Shown one piece after another: positions 33,771 through 46,019 of a stretch of DNA of 64,000 bases. The notes beneath the pieces are model-generated. The model did no database searches. It was not told where the DNA came from and was given only the letters and a program-made list of their open reading frames with translations. How positions within the stretch are numbered: position 1 is the stretch's first letter; each line of letters opens with the position of its first letter. The stretch spans positions 16,373,501-16,437,500 of the forward strand of contig NC_135566.1 in NCBI RefSeq assembly GCF_964340395.1. Direction: 5' to 3'. The position numbers were made by a program, and so were the translations under genes. The DNA is from Glandiceps talaboti (taxonomy: Eukaryota > Hemichordata > Enteropneusta > Spengelidae).

Positions 33771-36252
33771 TGCGTGCCAGATCGAGAGCATGCACCAGTA
33801 TTTCAGCTGGGGAAACGAGAAATACCTCCTGGTGGTGCTGTAAATGGGTCTGTGGTTTTACAACGATGTATTAAGACCTGGATGGATTCTAGAGTTGATG
33901 AATATAACTTTATATTACTGTATGGCAACTTGCAATACTTTGTTGATTTTTTTCGACTAAAACATATGTTGACCTTAGATGACCTATTGAACTGATATAC
34001 TGTGATTGTTCCGTAGCAATAATTGCATTTATATTCGAATATGTAAATTGAAGTTGTATTACATGTAATTATGAAATGAAAATCGCTCCTAATCTGAATA
34101 CGCAAATTGACCTTGATGTCAGCATTGGTCACATGGGGTCACATTCTTGACGTAATGACTGGTCACAATAGTGTCTAGACGGTAGACGGATTAAAATTTG
34201 TCCATGAAATTTGAGTTGATATATATTTCACTCTATGATGTCATCATGACGTCAATTAGCTTGAAGCCAGACTAGCCAATACCTACTATGATGGTGCCAA
34301 CCTTAAAAAAAAACAAGACTTGGGTGGATACGTTCTGGTTGAAAACAAAACAAAACTGGGAGAAAGTACAATAATCCGTGGGGAATGACTAGTTGATTTC
34401 TAAAATGACATTAACCTACGAGGGAATGACGGCTTAAATGAGGGGTTGCTTTCCAACGAAGTATAAATTGTTTCATAAATTTTGGCAACTGAGACAAGAC
34501 AAGACTGCAAACAATTCAAATTAGAAAAAAGCGAAAGGGCTACATTAGGCCCAAAAAAGAGAGAATTGTTCTGGTTAGCGCGCGCATCACTTAAATATCC
34601 GTACCCTCGCGTCGGTCTCTTTTCCGTGTTTGTCCAGCCCAAGCAGTCTGCAGATCCGGGGTAAAACACAAAAAATAATCCTCCCTACATTAATTGAGAC
34701 AACTGCAGAGCCAATCATTAACAAACAAATGATATCTGCCCCACATACACACTTGCTCTAAAGTACTAAATAAAAAGAACAGTAACTGCCATAAATAGTA
34801 GATTGAGTGACAGGTTTGTTGAGAATAAAAACATGAACATGAAGGCCAAGGTCAAAGATTAGTTTCGGACTTGAAAAGCTTACTTCTGTGAACCTAGGTG
34901 CGTTATAGTGCCCCCAGGAATGGTGTCTTTGGGTACAAAACTTTCAAAGTTATTGTTTAGCTATTTGACCTTGAATTGGAGGTCAAGGTCAAAGAATCAC
35001 AGAAAGCATACCTCTGATAATATGGATGTAGATCCTGAATGCAGATTCTGTATATTCAGTTTATTGAGTTATGGACGAGAAAGACAATTTGGGGCAATTT
35101 GACCTTGAACAAGATAGTCAAAGGCAAAGGTCTCATTTTGATAATGTGGAGTAGTGTCTTGAATAGTGGCTGAGTGTTCAATCTTAGGAGAAATGTGGCC
35201 GCCATTTTGTCATAAAGGTCTATGTCACAAATTTAAGACATGTGCAGATGCTATCTCCACTATCTGACATTTGTGCCAGGTTTGGATAAAATTGAGTTGT
35301 GGGTGTTTGAAGAAAAATGGCTGTCTGTGGACAAATTCGATATGACTATGCCACATCGCCCTTTAGTGGTATGCAATGGATATATTTTGTTCACGGTACA
35401 TGTGTAAATCTTCAACGATTCCCACATCTTCCAATCACATGGGGGCGGGCTTCGATATATCTCTTGCTTGTGAAATGTGAAAACAAAAATATAGCTCCAG
35501 ACTTAGGGTGGTGGTTGGTGGTCTCAACAGAAGTGAAAACTATTGCAAAAAACAAACAAACAACCCAACAACAATGTGTTACAATGTGCCACCACAGACA
35601 TGTGTTACTTGTCTGTGGTGCTACACATTCAGGGGATTGTAATGCAAATGAAGGGATAGTGAGATACTGCAATTAAGTTCACATCGGAACAAATTAAATG
35701 TCGCATGTAATTATGTTAAGGCTGCGATCAGAATTTATGGCAGGGGCCCGAGATCTATGAGTAAAATTGGGGGTTGAAAAGGGTGAGCATAAAGGGGGGT
35801 GTGTTCATTGCTGAGGGGGTATACATTTTTTAGTGCAAATTGTGTGTGTGTATAATTCCTTAGAATTTACTCCTGAAAATGCGTTCCTTTTCAATCGCAA
35901 TCAAATTAGACTGTAATGACGTCATCGGTACGGGATATTAGCCTGCCCGAATGCTACAGCAGATCGCCCTCTAGTGACAAAGAATGTATATTTTTCATTA
36001 TTCGTTTTCCAGACTGAAGGCGAAGATCATCAAATAACTTTGTCAATATTTGTCTTTTTGGACATAAAACTGAGCTAACAAGTTCAAAATTTTAGGTCTT
36101 CAGATTGTTGATATTTTCACATAACATTTATGGTATTCTCTGCATTCTTGTATTCCTTATGGCATCATTGGCTAGCAACTGAATCTGGTTAGAAGACAAT
36201 TGTTGACCTTTGACCTTTTAAGACCATGGATATCAGACAATTCTAATGAAAC
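33771..36252. other. Intergenic, no gene seen
   Basis: Contains dispersed-repeat sequence with AGGTCA-type words (AAGGTCAAAG near 34848 and 34986, TTGACCTTTGACC near 36204) and a G-rich patch at 35730-35830 that resembles 23430-23480. Small ORFs (35317-35676, 34400-34669) have no support. Confidence 0.45.
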
Positions 36253-36256
36253 TTAA

Positions 36257-36889
36257 AGGGGAATTCCAATCCAGGAAATAAAGGTGTTTTCATAAACTTA
36301 CTGTTCTGGAAAGTCATGATTTCACATTATGTAAATTTCGCACGATAACACCAAGAAACACCAACTTGAAACTCCATCCCTCACCTTCACTGTTCTTACA
36401 CTGGTCCACTGGAGATAGACGACATAAATATATATTAGGTGAGCAATGAATATGTAGTAAGCAATTTTGAGAGATGAATATTCATTGTTCAACTAATAAA
36501 TATGCATGTATGTTGTGTCCCATGAGGCAACAGTGCACCACTGAAATTGTCCCAAACTTACCAGAAGTAACAACGAAATACGTATATATAACGAAAGCTA
36601 TAACAGACGTGTACAACGAATGGATGTATTATCCATGGTACAATGCACTCGTGTTGATTTACCCCCTCAACTGTCTTCGAATTTCCCAGTGTGGCACTGC
36701 GAGGGCAATCCCACAACCCAGTGCAACATTGAAGATCACGAAACACCGATGTTTCTCCGAAGTTTCAACTTTGCATTTTTTTGATAATCGCACAAATTTT
36801 ATGTGATGTGAAATCATGAAACAACATTCCAGAACCCAAAGTTTATGAAAATACCTGTATTTATTTCCAGGACCGGAGTGGCGTTCCCC
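36257..36889. mobile_element. TTAA-flanked inverted-repeat element
   Basis: Left end AGGGGAATTCCAATCCAGGA; right end reads AGGGGAACGCCACTCCGGTC on the other strand. The arms share GGAAATAAA, TTTTCATAAACTT, GTTCTGGAA and CATGATTTCACAT. TTAA flanks both sides (36253-36256, 36890-36893). The 110-codon ORF at 36474-36806 inside shows no transposase motif. Confidence 0.8.
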
Positions 36890-37612
36890 TTAAACACGTC
36901 AAGTCACTTTCTGTTTCTGTTTAACAATCAACCCATCCTCAGGCATGTCAGTAACACAATGTTGAGTAATCAACAATCAAACATTAGTCCATTTATTATT
37001 GTTTTGTCATAAAAACTCACATCTGATCAATGTCTGACGTTGTGTTTTAATCATTCCTATTCATTTTAACATTAAAAAAAAGTTGATTGATTGTACAAAT
37101 ATTTTTTAAAGATGTTTCATACACAGTGTGTAATATATGACAAGCGCTAAATCACAGGGACTCACAAAAGGCCTTTGTATTTGTTTACAAATATTTATTT
37201 ATTTACATTTGAAGACTCTTTTTATTTACTTTTTTTTACTCAAGTTACTGTCTCTTTCCATTAGTTACAGGGGTCACCGACATCCTCTACGGGTTGCTGC
37301 TTGAGAGCACTTGTTAGAAGCAAAGCAATAATAATTAATAAGGTAGGGAGAGTAAAGCTAAAAAGAAAATATAACAACATCAGCTTTTCAAATTACATGT
37401 TGTAGGCAACAAATGTTTTCAAAAAAGTAAAAAAAATTAAAAAGTAATAAAAAATAGATTTTGACAAATACAAAGGTCTTTATTGAGTTCTTGTGTCTAA
37501 ATGCGCGCCTTGGAAACACAAGGTTTTGATGCATTATTATTATTGACTGATATTTTAGAAACTTCTAGTCCGAGATATAAACATAAAATTGGGGGTTGTC
37601 TAACAAAGTTCG

Positions 37613-37618
37613 TTTATT
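37613..37618 (-). promoter_or_regulatory. Candidate poly(A) signal, minus strand
   Basis: AATAAA on the minus strand about 130 bp past the stop codon at 37747. The surrounding TTTATTGAGCTTGTGCGACATT is shared with the element ends at 49.13 kb. Confidence 0.45.
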
Positions 37619-37746
37619 GAGCTTGTGCGACATTATGCAATCATCCCTAATGTAAGAGGTGTTATCATTCGTTATTGCACACATACTGTCTCTCACTATG
37701 TTCTCTATATATCCCATAATTTTGCAAAAGATGACCCCCCCCCCCA

Positions 37747-37937
37747 TCAGTACTGCTTTATTACACTCTGTGACTGCAAACCATTTCTGTCATGTGACTG
37801 GCAGCTTTGTTTGTTTGTCAATCGTTCTCTCCTCTTCTGATAGAAGTACTTGAGTCTGTGCCAGGTACCCATACACATGTTGTACAGTCTCTGGTCATAC
37901 CCACTGTCTCGTGAGATAGCAAAGATGTACTGCTTCC
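37747..37937 (-). CDS. Unrecognised gene, last exon
   Basis: Acceptor TTGATTTGATTTGCAG. Begins KQYIFAISRDSGYDQRLYNM and ends IKQY at TGA 37747-37749. A G-run follows the stop on the minus strand. Confidence 0.7.
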
Positions 37938-40900
37938 TGCAAATCAAATCAATGACAATTACTTACTGGCAAAATGTACACGACATGATTTTCACATTTA
38001 AAGGCCCATGTCGAATTAGGATGAACATTTCGGTACGAAAAATCATTCTTTATACATGTAGTTTACTTTTTTTTTTAAATCTTTTTTTTTTTAATGATTG
38101 ACCAAAGATACTTTGAAATAGAAGTCAATTCTCGCATTTTTACCGTTTTGAAAAAAAATGACTGTCTAGGGTTGGTTTTTTACTCGTACCGATAACACCA
38201 TATCAAGACAAATTTAACATTTTGTTTTGATAATCAGTAAACACTAACAAATAAAAACCATTAGTTTTTTGTTTACCAGCAAACAATATCAAGTATAAAC
38301 AAAGCACTTCAAGTCAAAATCATTACACTGTGATGTATTTACCAGTAAACAATATCAAGTGAAAAACTGTACATCTTCATTTGTTTTACCAGTAAATGTT
38401 ATATCAAGTCAAAAATACTAGCAATCTGAGATGAATGGCTCACCTGATTATGATCTTGGCATGACGTAGATAACCTCTCTGCATTAGACTCTGAGCCAGG
38501 AAAAGTTTACTCTTAGACTGGAGCACAGCATCCCCCATAGACCAGGCTAAGTAGAGCTGCTGCACTGATATCCTACCAGCCTTGGAGGACTGCAAAAAAA
38601 TACATATGATGACGTACATAAATTTGGTCTCAGATTCAGATTGTCTCATACTGAGCCTCAGATTCAGCCTCAGATTCAGCCTCAGATTCACCCTAATATA
38701 ATCTCATATGATACAGAAACCCATGATTACACCCATCGAAAGCCATCAAACAATACCATAGAGACAACAAGAAATGTCCCACTTTCACACCTACCATAAA
38801 TATTACTTCTACAGACTTTTAAATAATATCAAAATCTTTTTTAAATGGCTGCATTACAGATACATCATTGGAATAGTGTCTACCAACAAACATACAGCAG
38901 TTGAACTTTGACCTACTACAAATGTCTTGGTGACAAGCTTTTATAGACAAAGTGCTTTACTTCAGTGTTACTCGTTGTAATATGAATGCTATTAATGAGT
39001 GTAGCACATAGACAAGGTGCTTTACTTCAGTGTTACCCATTGTAATATGAATGCTATTAATGAGTGTAGCACACAGACAAAGTGCTTTACTTCAGTGTTA
39101 CCTGTTGTATTCCAATGTTTGACTGCTTTTGTTGGGTGCTACAGTGATTTATCATATACATATATGATACTATAGGAAGCTAAATATGAGACCAAATATG
39201 AGAATCTGATTCTGAGACTAACTTTACATAATTATGTCATATGGTAATAGAATTACATTTTGGTATATTTAGTAACTACTAATGTAAATATAACCTATAC
39301 CACAGACAGAATTCACTACATCTGTAACTAAAAATATAAAGCTGAGCTGAAGACAAAATTTAGTAACTAACAATACAACATGAATGTTCATGGACTTTAG
39401 GTTCAAAACATGTTCATGGGGAGGGGGGGGGGAGTTCAGAGATACTTGATAACAACCATTGTCACAAGTCAGAGCTGCTATTTCTTTTGCAACACTGCGA
39501 AATATCTTTGCGTCTTAGATGGTGCTGTAAAAGAGGTTGTGGTTTACAACAATGGATAACATCCCATGGATGATGTTAACAAGAAGTTATCAAATTTTTG
39601 GGATTTGCTACCAAAAATTTCTTTTGACTCCGAGTAGAAATTTCATTTGAAAATACAAAGCCATCCTAAAGACAGAAATCAGCGACTAAAATCATTCCTT
39701 ACACACTGAAGAAAGTAATCCCCTAGGGAGGAATAGGCACCTCCTAATGTGGACAGCCAGGAAAAGACATCATCCATGTAAATCTGAATATCAATCTGTG
39801 GTAGCAAACGATTTGACCTGTAGGGACAAACAAATTATACATACTGTCATACCATACATGAACCAAGGTCAACGAAAAATATGGAACATATACTCTGGTC
39901 ATATCATTCTATGTTACGACAACGCAAGTCTATCTCACGACATGCAGTCGAGATATGTCTTGATCTGCACACACTACATTTGCATGTGTGCTATCTGCAT
40001 ACATTTGAATACGCCATGGTGATGACAAGCTGATTGGGCAATTTGAATGTATTAACCATATTAACAGCTATTTGCATTTCTAGTTATGGTACAAGAAATT
40101 GAATGGAATGTACCATTTACAAGTGTTGTAAACAGGCTAGCTCACAGTGCAAAATTAGCTCTGGAAATATATGCTATGAGGTTTGAAACATCTTCACCCT
40201 CTGCTATTTCCAGAGCTAGATGCGAAACTAGTCGAAGATTTAAGCCACTGTTCGTGGAAACATGATGCAATTTTCTATGATGGTAAATGATAAACACATC
40301 AACCAGTGTCTGCCCTTGAAATGTGTGCTCTGTTCACTCCGATACAGAGTTGAAATGACGTGTCAGCGTGAATGGTCTAGTTCCTATACTACACATTATG
40401 ATTACTATGATCATCTCCACTCATGTATAGTGAAAGTCGTTATTCTAGCACAAAAATCTGTGCTACCCCGGGTAAACTACGCATGTCAGTAGTAATCCAT
40501 CACAAATTGACAAGCAGTTGGTTAGTTCCTTTAGACAATTGCTGATTAACCGAACTTCACCTTTCCATTCTGAAACTAAAATCATGTGGGACGCAATAAC
40601 GGCATCACGTTCTATGAATACAGTTGGGGTAGCACAGATTTCTGTCCTAGAATAACAACTTTCCATATAGATGAGTGGAGACGATCGTAGTCATCGTAAC
40701 ACATCATATAGCAACTAGACTACAGGGGTGAATGGAGTGCACATTTCCAGAGCTCTACTAACCATGCTAAATCTTGACCTATTCTATATAGTCTTGGACT
40801 GACATTCTTAGTTGGACATAACAGTACTTTTCTGGTATCAATTTTTGTCCTGCGGTGTCGTATAATCTCAAATATGACATCATTTCCTAATGCAATCTTT

Positions 40901-41301
40901 TCATCTGCACATAATATAAATTTCCTGAAATTCTTCAAGAAGGTTGGCGATCTTGTCAATTCACACACAATATAGAAACTTAGCATTATGTCCATCTTCA
41001 ACTCAATGTCAATATCATTTATATCCTCCTCCTCCACAACATCAATCATCATGTCGTCACAGCCACAACTATTTTCTTCTTTGTCGCACATAAAGTTATA
41101 GTTGTGTTTAGCTTGCATAGAGATGTTAAACTCTGGCCATAGTTTGCAGAGACAGGGCTTAGTAGCATTTCCTTTGCCATCCTTACAGAGAAAAACCTCT
41201 TGATTATCACTGTCAGAATGGTGGTGATGCACAGATGAAATGGATGAGGTTGCTATAACAACTTGTTCGTTCTTCATCTCTGGCAACTGGTATTGTGACA
41301 T
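37747..41301 (-). CDS. Unrecognised gene, three exons seen
   Basis: Exons: 41301 to about 40774 (start Met, N-terminal half), 38591-38442, and 37937-37747 (stop). The last two join in phase: AG at the end of one and G opening the next give Arg. The second exon opens in phase 0 while the best first-exon donor (GCATG|GTTAGT) is phase 2, so at least one exon between 38.6 and 40.7 kb is missing from this model. The N-terminal part is Cys/Asp/Glu-rich (HHHHSDSD, CGCDD, VEEEDINDIDIE) and then helical. The C-terminal part reads LAQSLMQRGYLRHAKIIIRK, then NMCMGTWHRLKYFYQKRRER. No catalytic motif, signal peptide or membrane segment is visible. I do not recognise the family; the conserved-looking Trp/Arg-rich C-terminus suggests an intracellular helical protein. 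Confidence 0.6.
38442..38591 (-). CDS. Unrecognised gene, internal exon
   Basis: Acceptor TGTATTTTTTTGCAG, donor AG|GTGAGC. Encodes SSKAGRISVQQLYLAWSMGD, then a Lys/Arg-rich helix. Phase 0 in, phase 2 out, matching the last exon. Confidence 0.7.
38640..40130. other. Intron, dispersed repeats
   Basis: Near 38630-38700 CTCAGATTCAGC repeats; at 38930-39110 three copies of a ~60-bp unit (GTGCTTTACTTCAGTGTTAC, GAATGCTATTAATGAGTGTA). A missing exon of the minus-strand gene should lie here or just above, but I cannot place it. Confidence 0.4.
40368..40725. repeat. Inverted repeat (fold-back) beside first coding exon
   Basis: GGTCTAGTTCCTATA, then ATCTCCACTCATGTATA, then GTTATTCTAGCACAAAAATC and TGTGCTACCCC at 40373-40471 pair with their diverged complements at 40627-40725. 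The loop is about 155 bp. No coding content. Confidence 0.8.
40774..41301 (-). CDS. Unrecognised gene, first coding exon
   Basis: Opens MSQYQLPEMKNEQVVIATSS. The open frame continues to a stop at 40720, but a GTTAGT donor after GQDLAW is the likelier end. The lower boundary is approximate. A long palindrome (40368-40725) starts just past it. Confidence 0.6.
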
Positions 41302-42101
41302 TTTAAAAGATTAGAAAAATCCTCATTCGTGTCATGGTTTCAGATTTCCAAAATTCTCTCTGTAACATCAAATGATTGGAAAGTGCCGACATTCACTGTG
41401 TTATGTTCGCTGTACACTGGTACATGCATGCAACTTCCGTATTGGTGAAGGTCAAAGGTCAATGTTCCCAACACAATTTTCTACATGGTGCATTCTCAGC
41501 AAAAAACTGTGTGGGGTGTCTAAAAATACATTGATAATAATAATGACTTATTTACAGGTATAAAATATATATAAAACCAGATTTCGCGTTTCACTTATTA
41601 CTTTTTACATATATGTTTTGCGGACATGTTTATTTTACTGTGTACGAGGATATAGGGGTCACAAGTTGAAAAATGGCGCGGCATGGCTACTGTTTACACT
41701 GTGCTGTAAATCGTGTGCTAGAATTTGAATATTCCTAAGGTCCAGGTAAAGTCATTCTGACACTATCGTTGGATATCGTGTTTGTAGCTAATCGTCGCGA
41801 CGCCTTTGTGTAAAAGTGGATTTTGTAATACGATTCGTCCGAGATTTTTTCGATTAGTGAATTTCGACAAGTTTGTGTAGAGAACGGGTGCAGTGCCCAG
41901 CCCAGCCATATCGGTTCGAAGCAAAAGACGCAGCCCGGGACAGCACTGACACTGATTTACCGTACCGTTTGCCATTGCTATTGTGTTGTTGTAAAACAAA
42001 TGTGTGTGTGCGACGTGAGATGAAGTCGAGATTAAAACTGTAGGGGAACGTATAATTTCACAGTTTGCGCTACCTTCAGGGTGACTCACTGCGAATACGG
42101 G
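41302..42101. promoter_or_regulatory. Divergent promoter region
   Basis: Separates the minus-strand gene start (41301) from the likely untranslated first exon of the CENPJ-like gene, whose best donor is ACGGG|GTAAGT at 42101/42102. CpG-containing words are more frequent at 41760-42100 than in surrounding introns. A DR1-type AGGTCAAAGGTCA lies at 41449-41461. Transcription starts were not determined. Confidence 0.45.
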
Positions 42102-43814
42102 GTAAGTTTATTTAATTAAATCTATGTCCGTGCTTCAATGTGTTGAAAGTTGAAACGGCATTTGTGCAGCATGCGGTGGTGTGCACTGACCCGCTACAAT
42201 TAACGTTTACTACCAACAATATCAATGCACTCCTTTTATTATTCCCATGCTGTTAGTTTAACGTCCCAATCGAAATGTTTGTTCAAATGGTCTCATGTGT
42301 ACCTTACTGGAGGACATTTTTACGACTTGTAAACCCCCAAATTTATCCCTGTAGAGGACAGAAGTTGTCCACGATAGAAATTACAGTGGCTGTATTGAGA
42401 TGAATATGTGTCAACCTCTGGCTATCGCGTGTTCAGTTGTTAGGGTAAAACTATTTGACCCCTACAACTTTTATAAAGTCAACTTTGCCATGTCGTTTAA
42501 GATTCTTCAAAATAAGAGATTTCGGTGATTTTCTGTTTTGTGTGTGTGATTCCTAGGGAAGGTAACGTGCGTAGAATATATATCTATGGTTGTGAATACT
42601 TCAAACTTCAAAATATGTTGTAGATGTAGTGACATTTCTATCGCATATCAGTGACAGTCGTACGGTACAGTGTGACGACCCTTTTCCCACGATGTTTGAA
42701 TTATTGCTGAACACATCAAACGATGTGAAACAGTTCATGATTTGTAATATAGTCAGTCAACCAGATCAGTCAGAATAAACCATTTGAAACTACCACATAA
42801 AAGTTTGAACATGTCTATGGACAGTCAGTCGTATTTAAGTTTAATACTATTTCAAATAGTTGTCACGAATGCCGTACAAAGTGTACAGGTATGTCACCTA
42901 TATTCAGAATGAATGTTGTAGTGAGGGTGCCTTGATGCTGCTGTTTTGTCAGGTCAAATTTACACAATAAGATGGTATTCAAAGAGTTTCACTCAACTAC
43001 AACATCCCTGACAAATTAGAATAAGTCATCATTTGTAAAAACATGTTACTGATATAGTCATTTTTATGTAACTCTCTTTCAAGTGTTATGCTGACTGGCA
43101 GCACTCTTGACCTTCATGGTGTAAACTCAAAGTGCATAATTGAAAGATACTTCACACAAACTTTCTCGCATTTCATTTAAGGATTTGCAGTCATTTGCAT
43201 CATATTGATTTTCATTTATTATTCCATTGTTTATCCTCAATCAATATTTAGGTAAATCACAGTGTGTGTCTCTAACACTAACAGTACAATTAAAAAAAAA
43301 CCCCAAAACTTTCTGGTGTTGCTGTTATTCAACTAAGAATGACTAACAGCCAGTTTTCTAAGTTTGTCACTCAACATGGCTTCTGTCTATCTCTCATTGG
43401 AATCTATCATGGCATTGGAGAGCAGGGTAAGCAGGTGAAATCTCCTAGACTTCTGCAGCCATTTTGATAGGAATCCCCAGATGACAGTTATTCAATATAT
43501 GGATAATTAACCAAATTTTAATCGTATTCTTCCTCTGTTACTAGGCTACAGTTTCTTCTGTATATAACCCAGCTAAATCATCTCATTATTTCAATATTAA
43601 AATTTAAAACTATTGAAACTTGAGTCTACAAACAGTTGAGGTATTTAAAGTGTGTGTAGTGTAGTGTTTCAAAAGTTTAAATTTTAATGTTGGCAAAGTA
43701 ATCTCCACAGATGAACTTCCATCAATATATCATTACGTTTACACATTCAGTGTCTATATTCATTTCAAGTTACGCATGTAACTTAAAAATCACCTTTGCT
43801 TTTTTTTCTTTTAG

Positions 43815-45939
43815 CGTTTTACTGGTTTGGGCCATTTGATATCGTTAACTTCTGTTGATGGAATAATACGACTTTGAAAGTCATTAGGTGAGAGAATAAT
43901 AGTGATGTACAAGTGGATATAACTCACAAATCACCATGGAATGTGATCCGGAGGATATGACCACCACTGCCAATAATTTACCTTTAACTACAACCACATT
44001 ACCCTCAGCATTTTTAACTTCGACAGCATGGACTTCGCGAGCTGGTGTTGTGCTTAATTTTCACCCACCTGTTCATAATGCAAACAATGATAATACCACT
44101 AAAGTTATGCAAACAACAGAAAACAGGACAGCATTGATGGCTGGTGGTAGTAGTAGTGGTACGGATGGTATGAATTCAGTCTCACTTGGACTTGTACAGG
44201 GTGATGGTGTAAACATACACAACACTAACGGACCGCTGAATAGGGAGCTGAAAACTGAACTTTATCAGGACACTTTAGATGAAGATGAATCTTCAGAACC
44301 TATATCTTTACTTCAAACAACTGATCCTGCAAACTATAATTCAACCTCAGATCTTGGTAAGTGCATACAAATGTAGAAATCAGTCCTGTATTAATGAAGC
44401 AAAATGCAAATGCAACAAAAAAGAGATGGTCAAATGACGTGCTTGTTATATGTTTAATCATAGACAGTGGTTCTCTACAGTCGGTCATAAAGGATGGTAA
44501 GTAGGTAAAACCTCAGTTAAAAATCTGCTTGAGTTCCCAAGGTATTTGGCTTAGGTTGAACTCCCCTGTAAATTGCAGTTGTAGGAGAAACTGTTTATTT
44601 TGCTAGCATTCCTCTTGTCTGTTACTAGGAAATCTCTGTTTTCTGTAACCAAAGAATGATGCAGATTTGAGAATAACATAAAGAGAGAGCTCACAGAAGT
44701 AGGCAGTTTTATTCAGTTAGTGTCAAAGCATACATTGATGGTCTTGCTGTGTGTGTGTGTGTGAGTAATCACATAGCTACAATAAGAAATTGGTAGGCGT
44801 GGTCAGAGTCTCACTTTGTGTGAATATTCACCAAGCTTCTATAATGGATAGGTGGTGGGTGTAGCCAAATGATAGATAATTGAAAAAAAACTTGGTGACA
44901 ATTGGAGTGATAGAAAAGATAGAATGCACCCTTGGCTTGTTTCTGTCAGCTACATGTATACAGCACTGTGGCAGCACAGATTACGATAATTACTCAAGGG
45001 TGAAATCAGACTTTGTTGTGTACTTACACAGTAACTTAAGTTGTACCAGTTGCTTCAGTGAACATTCAAAAACTACACCCAGCTGCAAAATACCAAGCGA
45101 AGTCCTAACTTATCAGCTTCTCTGTGTCTTCACTATAAGGTGATTTCTGATACAAGGAGACATGCTGATTTAAGCACCTAAAGACCTACATGTACATTGA
45201 TTAGTGGTGTTTACTAATACTCACGTTACTGTGGTCAACCTTTGAACAAAATTATAGCTAAGACAATTTAGATTGATTGCAGAATATGTAATTAAAAAAT
45301 TTGCTGTAATTTATGTCAGTTCAGTGACTGCAAACATACACATCATTTATGTATTGTGTTAACATTTCCTGATATCAGTCTAGTTATAAAATTTCTTTTA
45401 AAACTTTACCAAAAAAACCCCCAACCTTTTAGATATGGTGGGTTTCAAGAAGAAAGATTTGTAGTGAAATTTTAATATAACCAGCTTAGAACTGATTGCA
45501 TTTTAACGCAGTCACATGTGAGCTAACATTCAATTCCAGGATGATTCTAATGATGATGATCATAATACAAAATGATGTTATTGGGTACTTGGGAATATTC
45601 ATAAACATATCTTCATCAGCATCTGTCACGGATACCACACCATGACAGACACCGATGATGGTAATAGTTGTAAATACCTAATAATGTCATTATCTTGTAT
45701 TGTGATCATCCTGGAATAGAATATTATTATTAGCTCAGAAGTGACTGTGCATTTTGAATATGCTAAGGTTTTCAAAGGTAAGCTCCAAAAGTAACCAGAC
45801 CAGACCGGGTGTGAAATGGGTTTGTGAAGATACAACCCACGTGATAATATTACAATGCTAGTAGACTACAGTGGTCAGTACATGTATGACAAATTGATTC
45901 ACATTTATGTGATTTGACATATCACAAAGTTTGTTACAT

Positions 45940-46019
<80 letters not shown>

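Noticed and set aside
36474-36806. 110-codon ORF inside the TTAA element as a transposase
   Set aside because: Too short, no DDE/D motif or DNA-binding region.
44880-45143. 87-codon ORF in the CENPJ-like intron
   Set aside because: No splice support and not conserved-looking.
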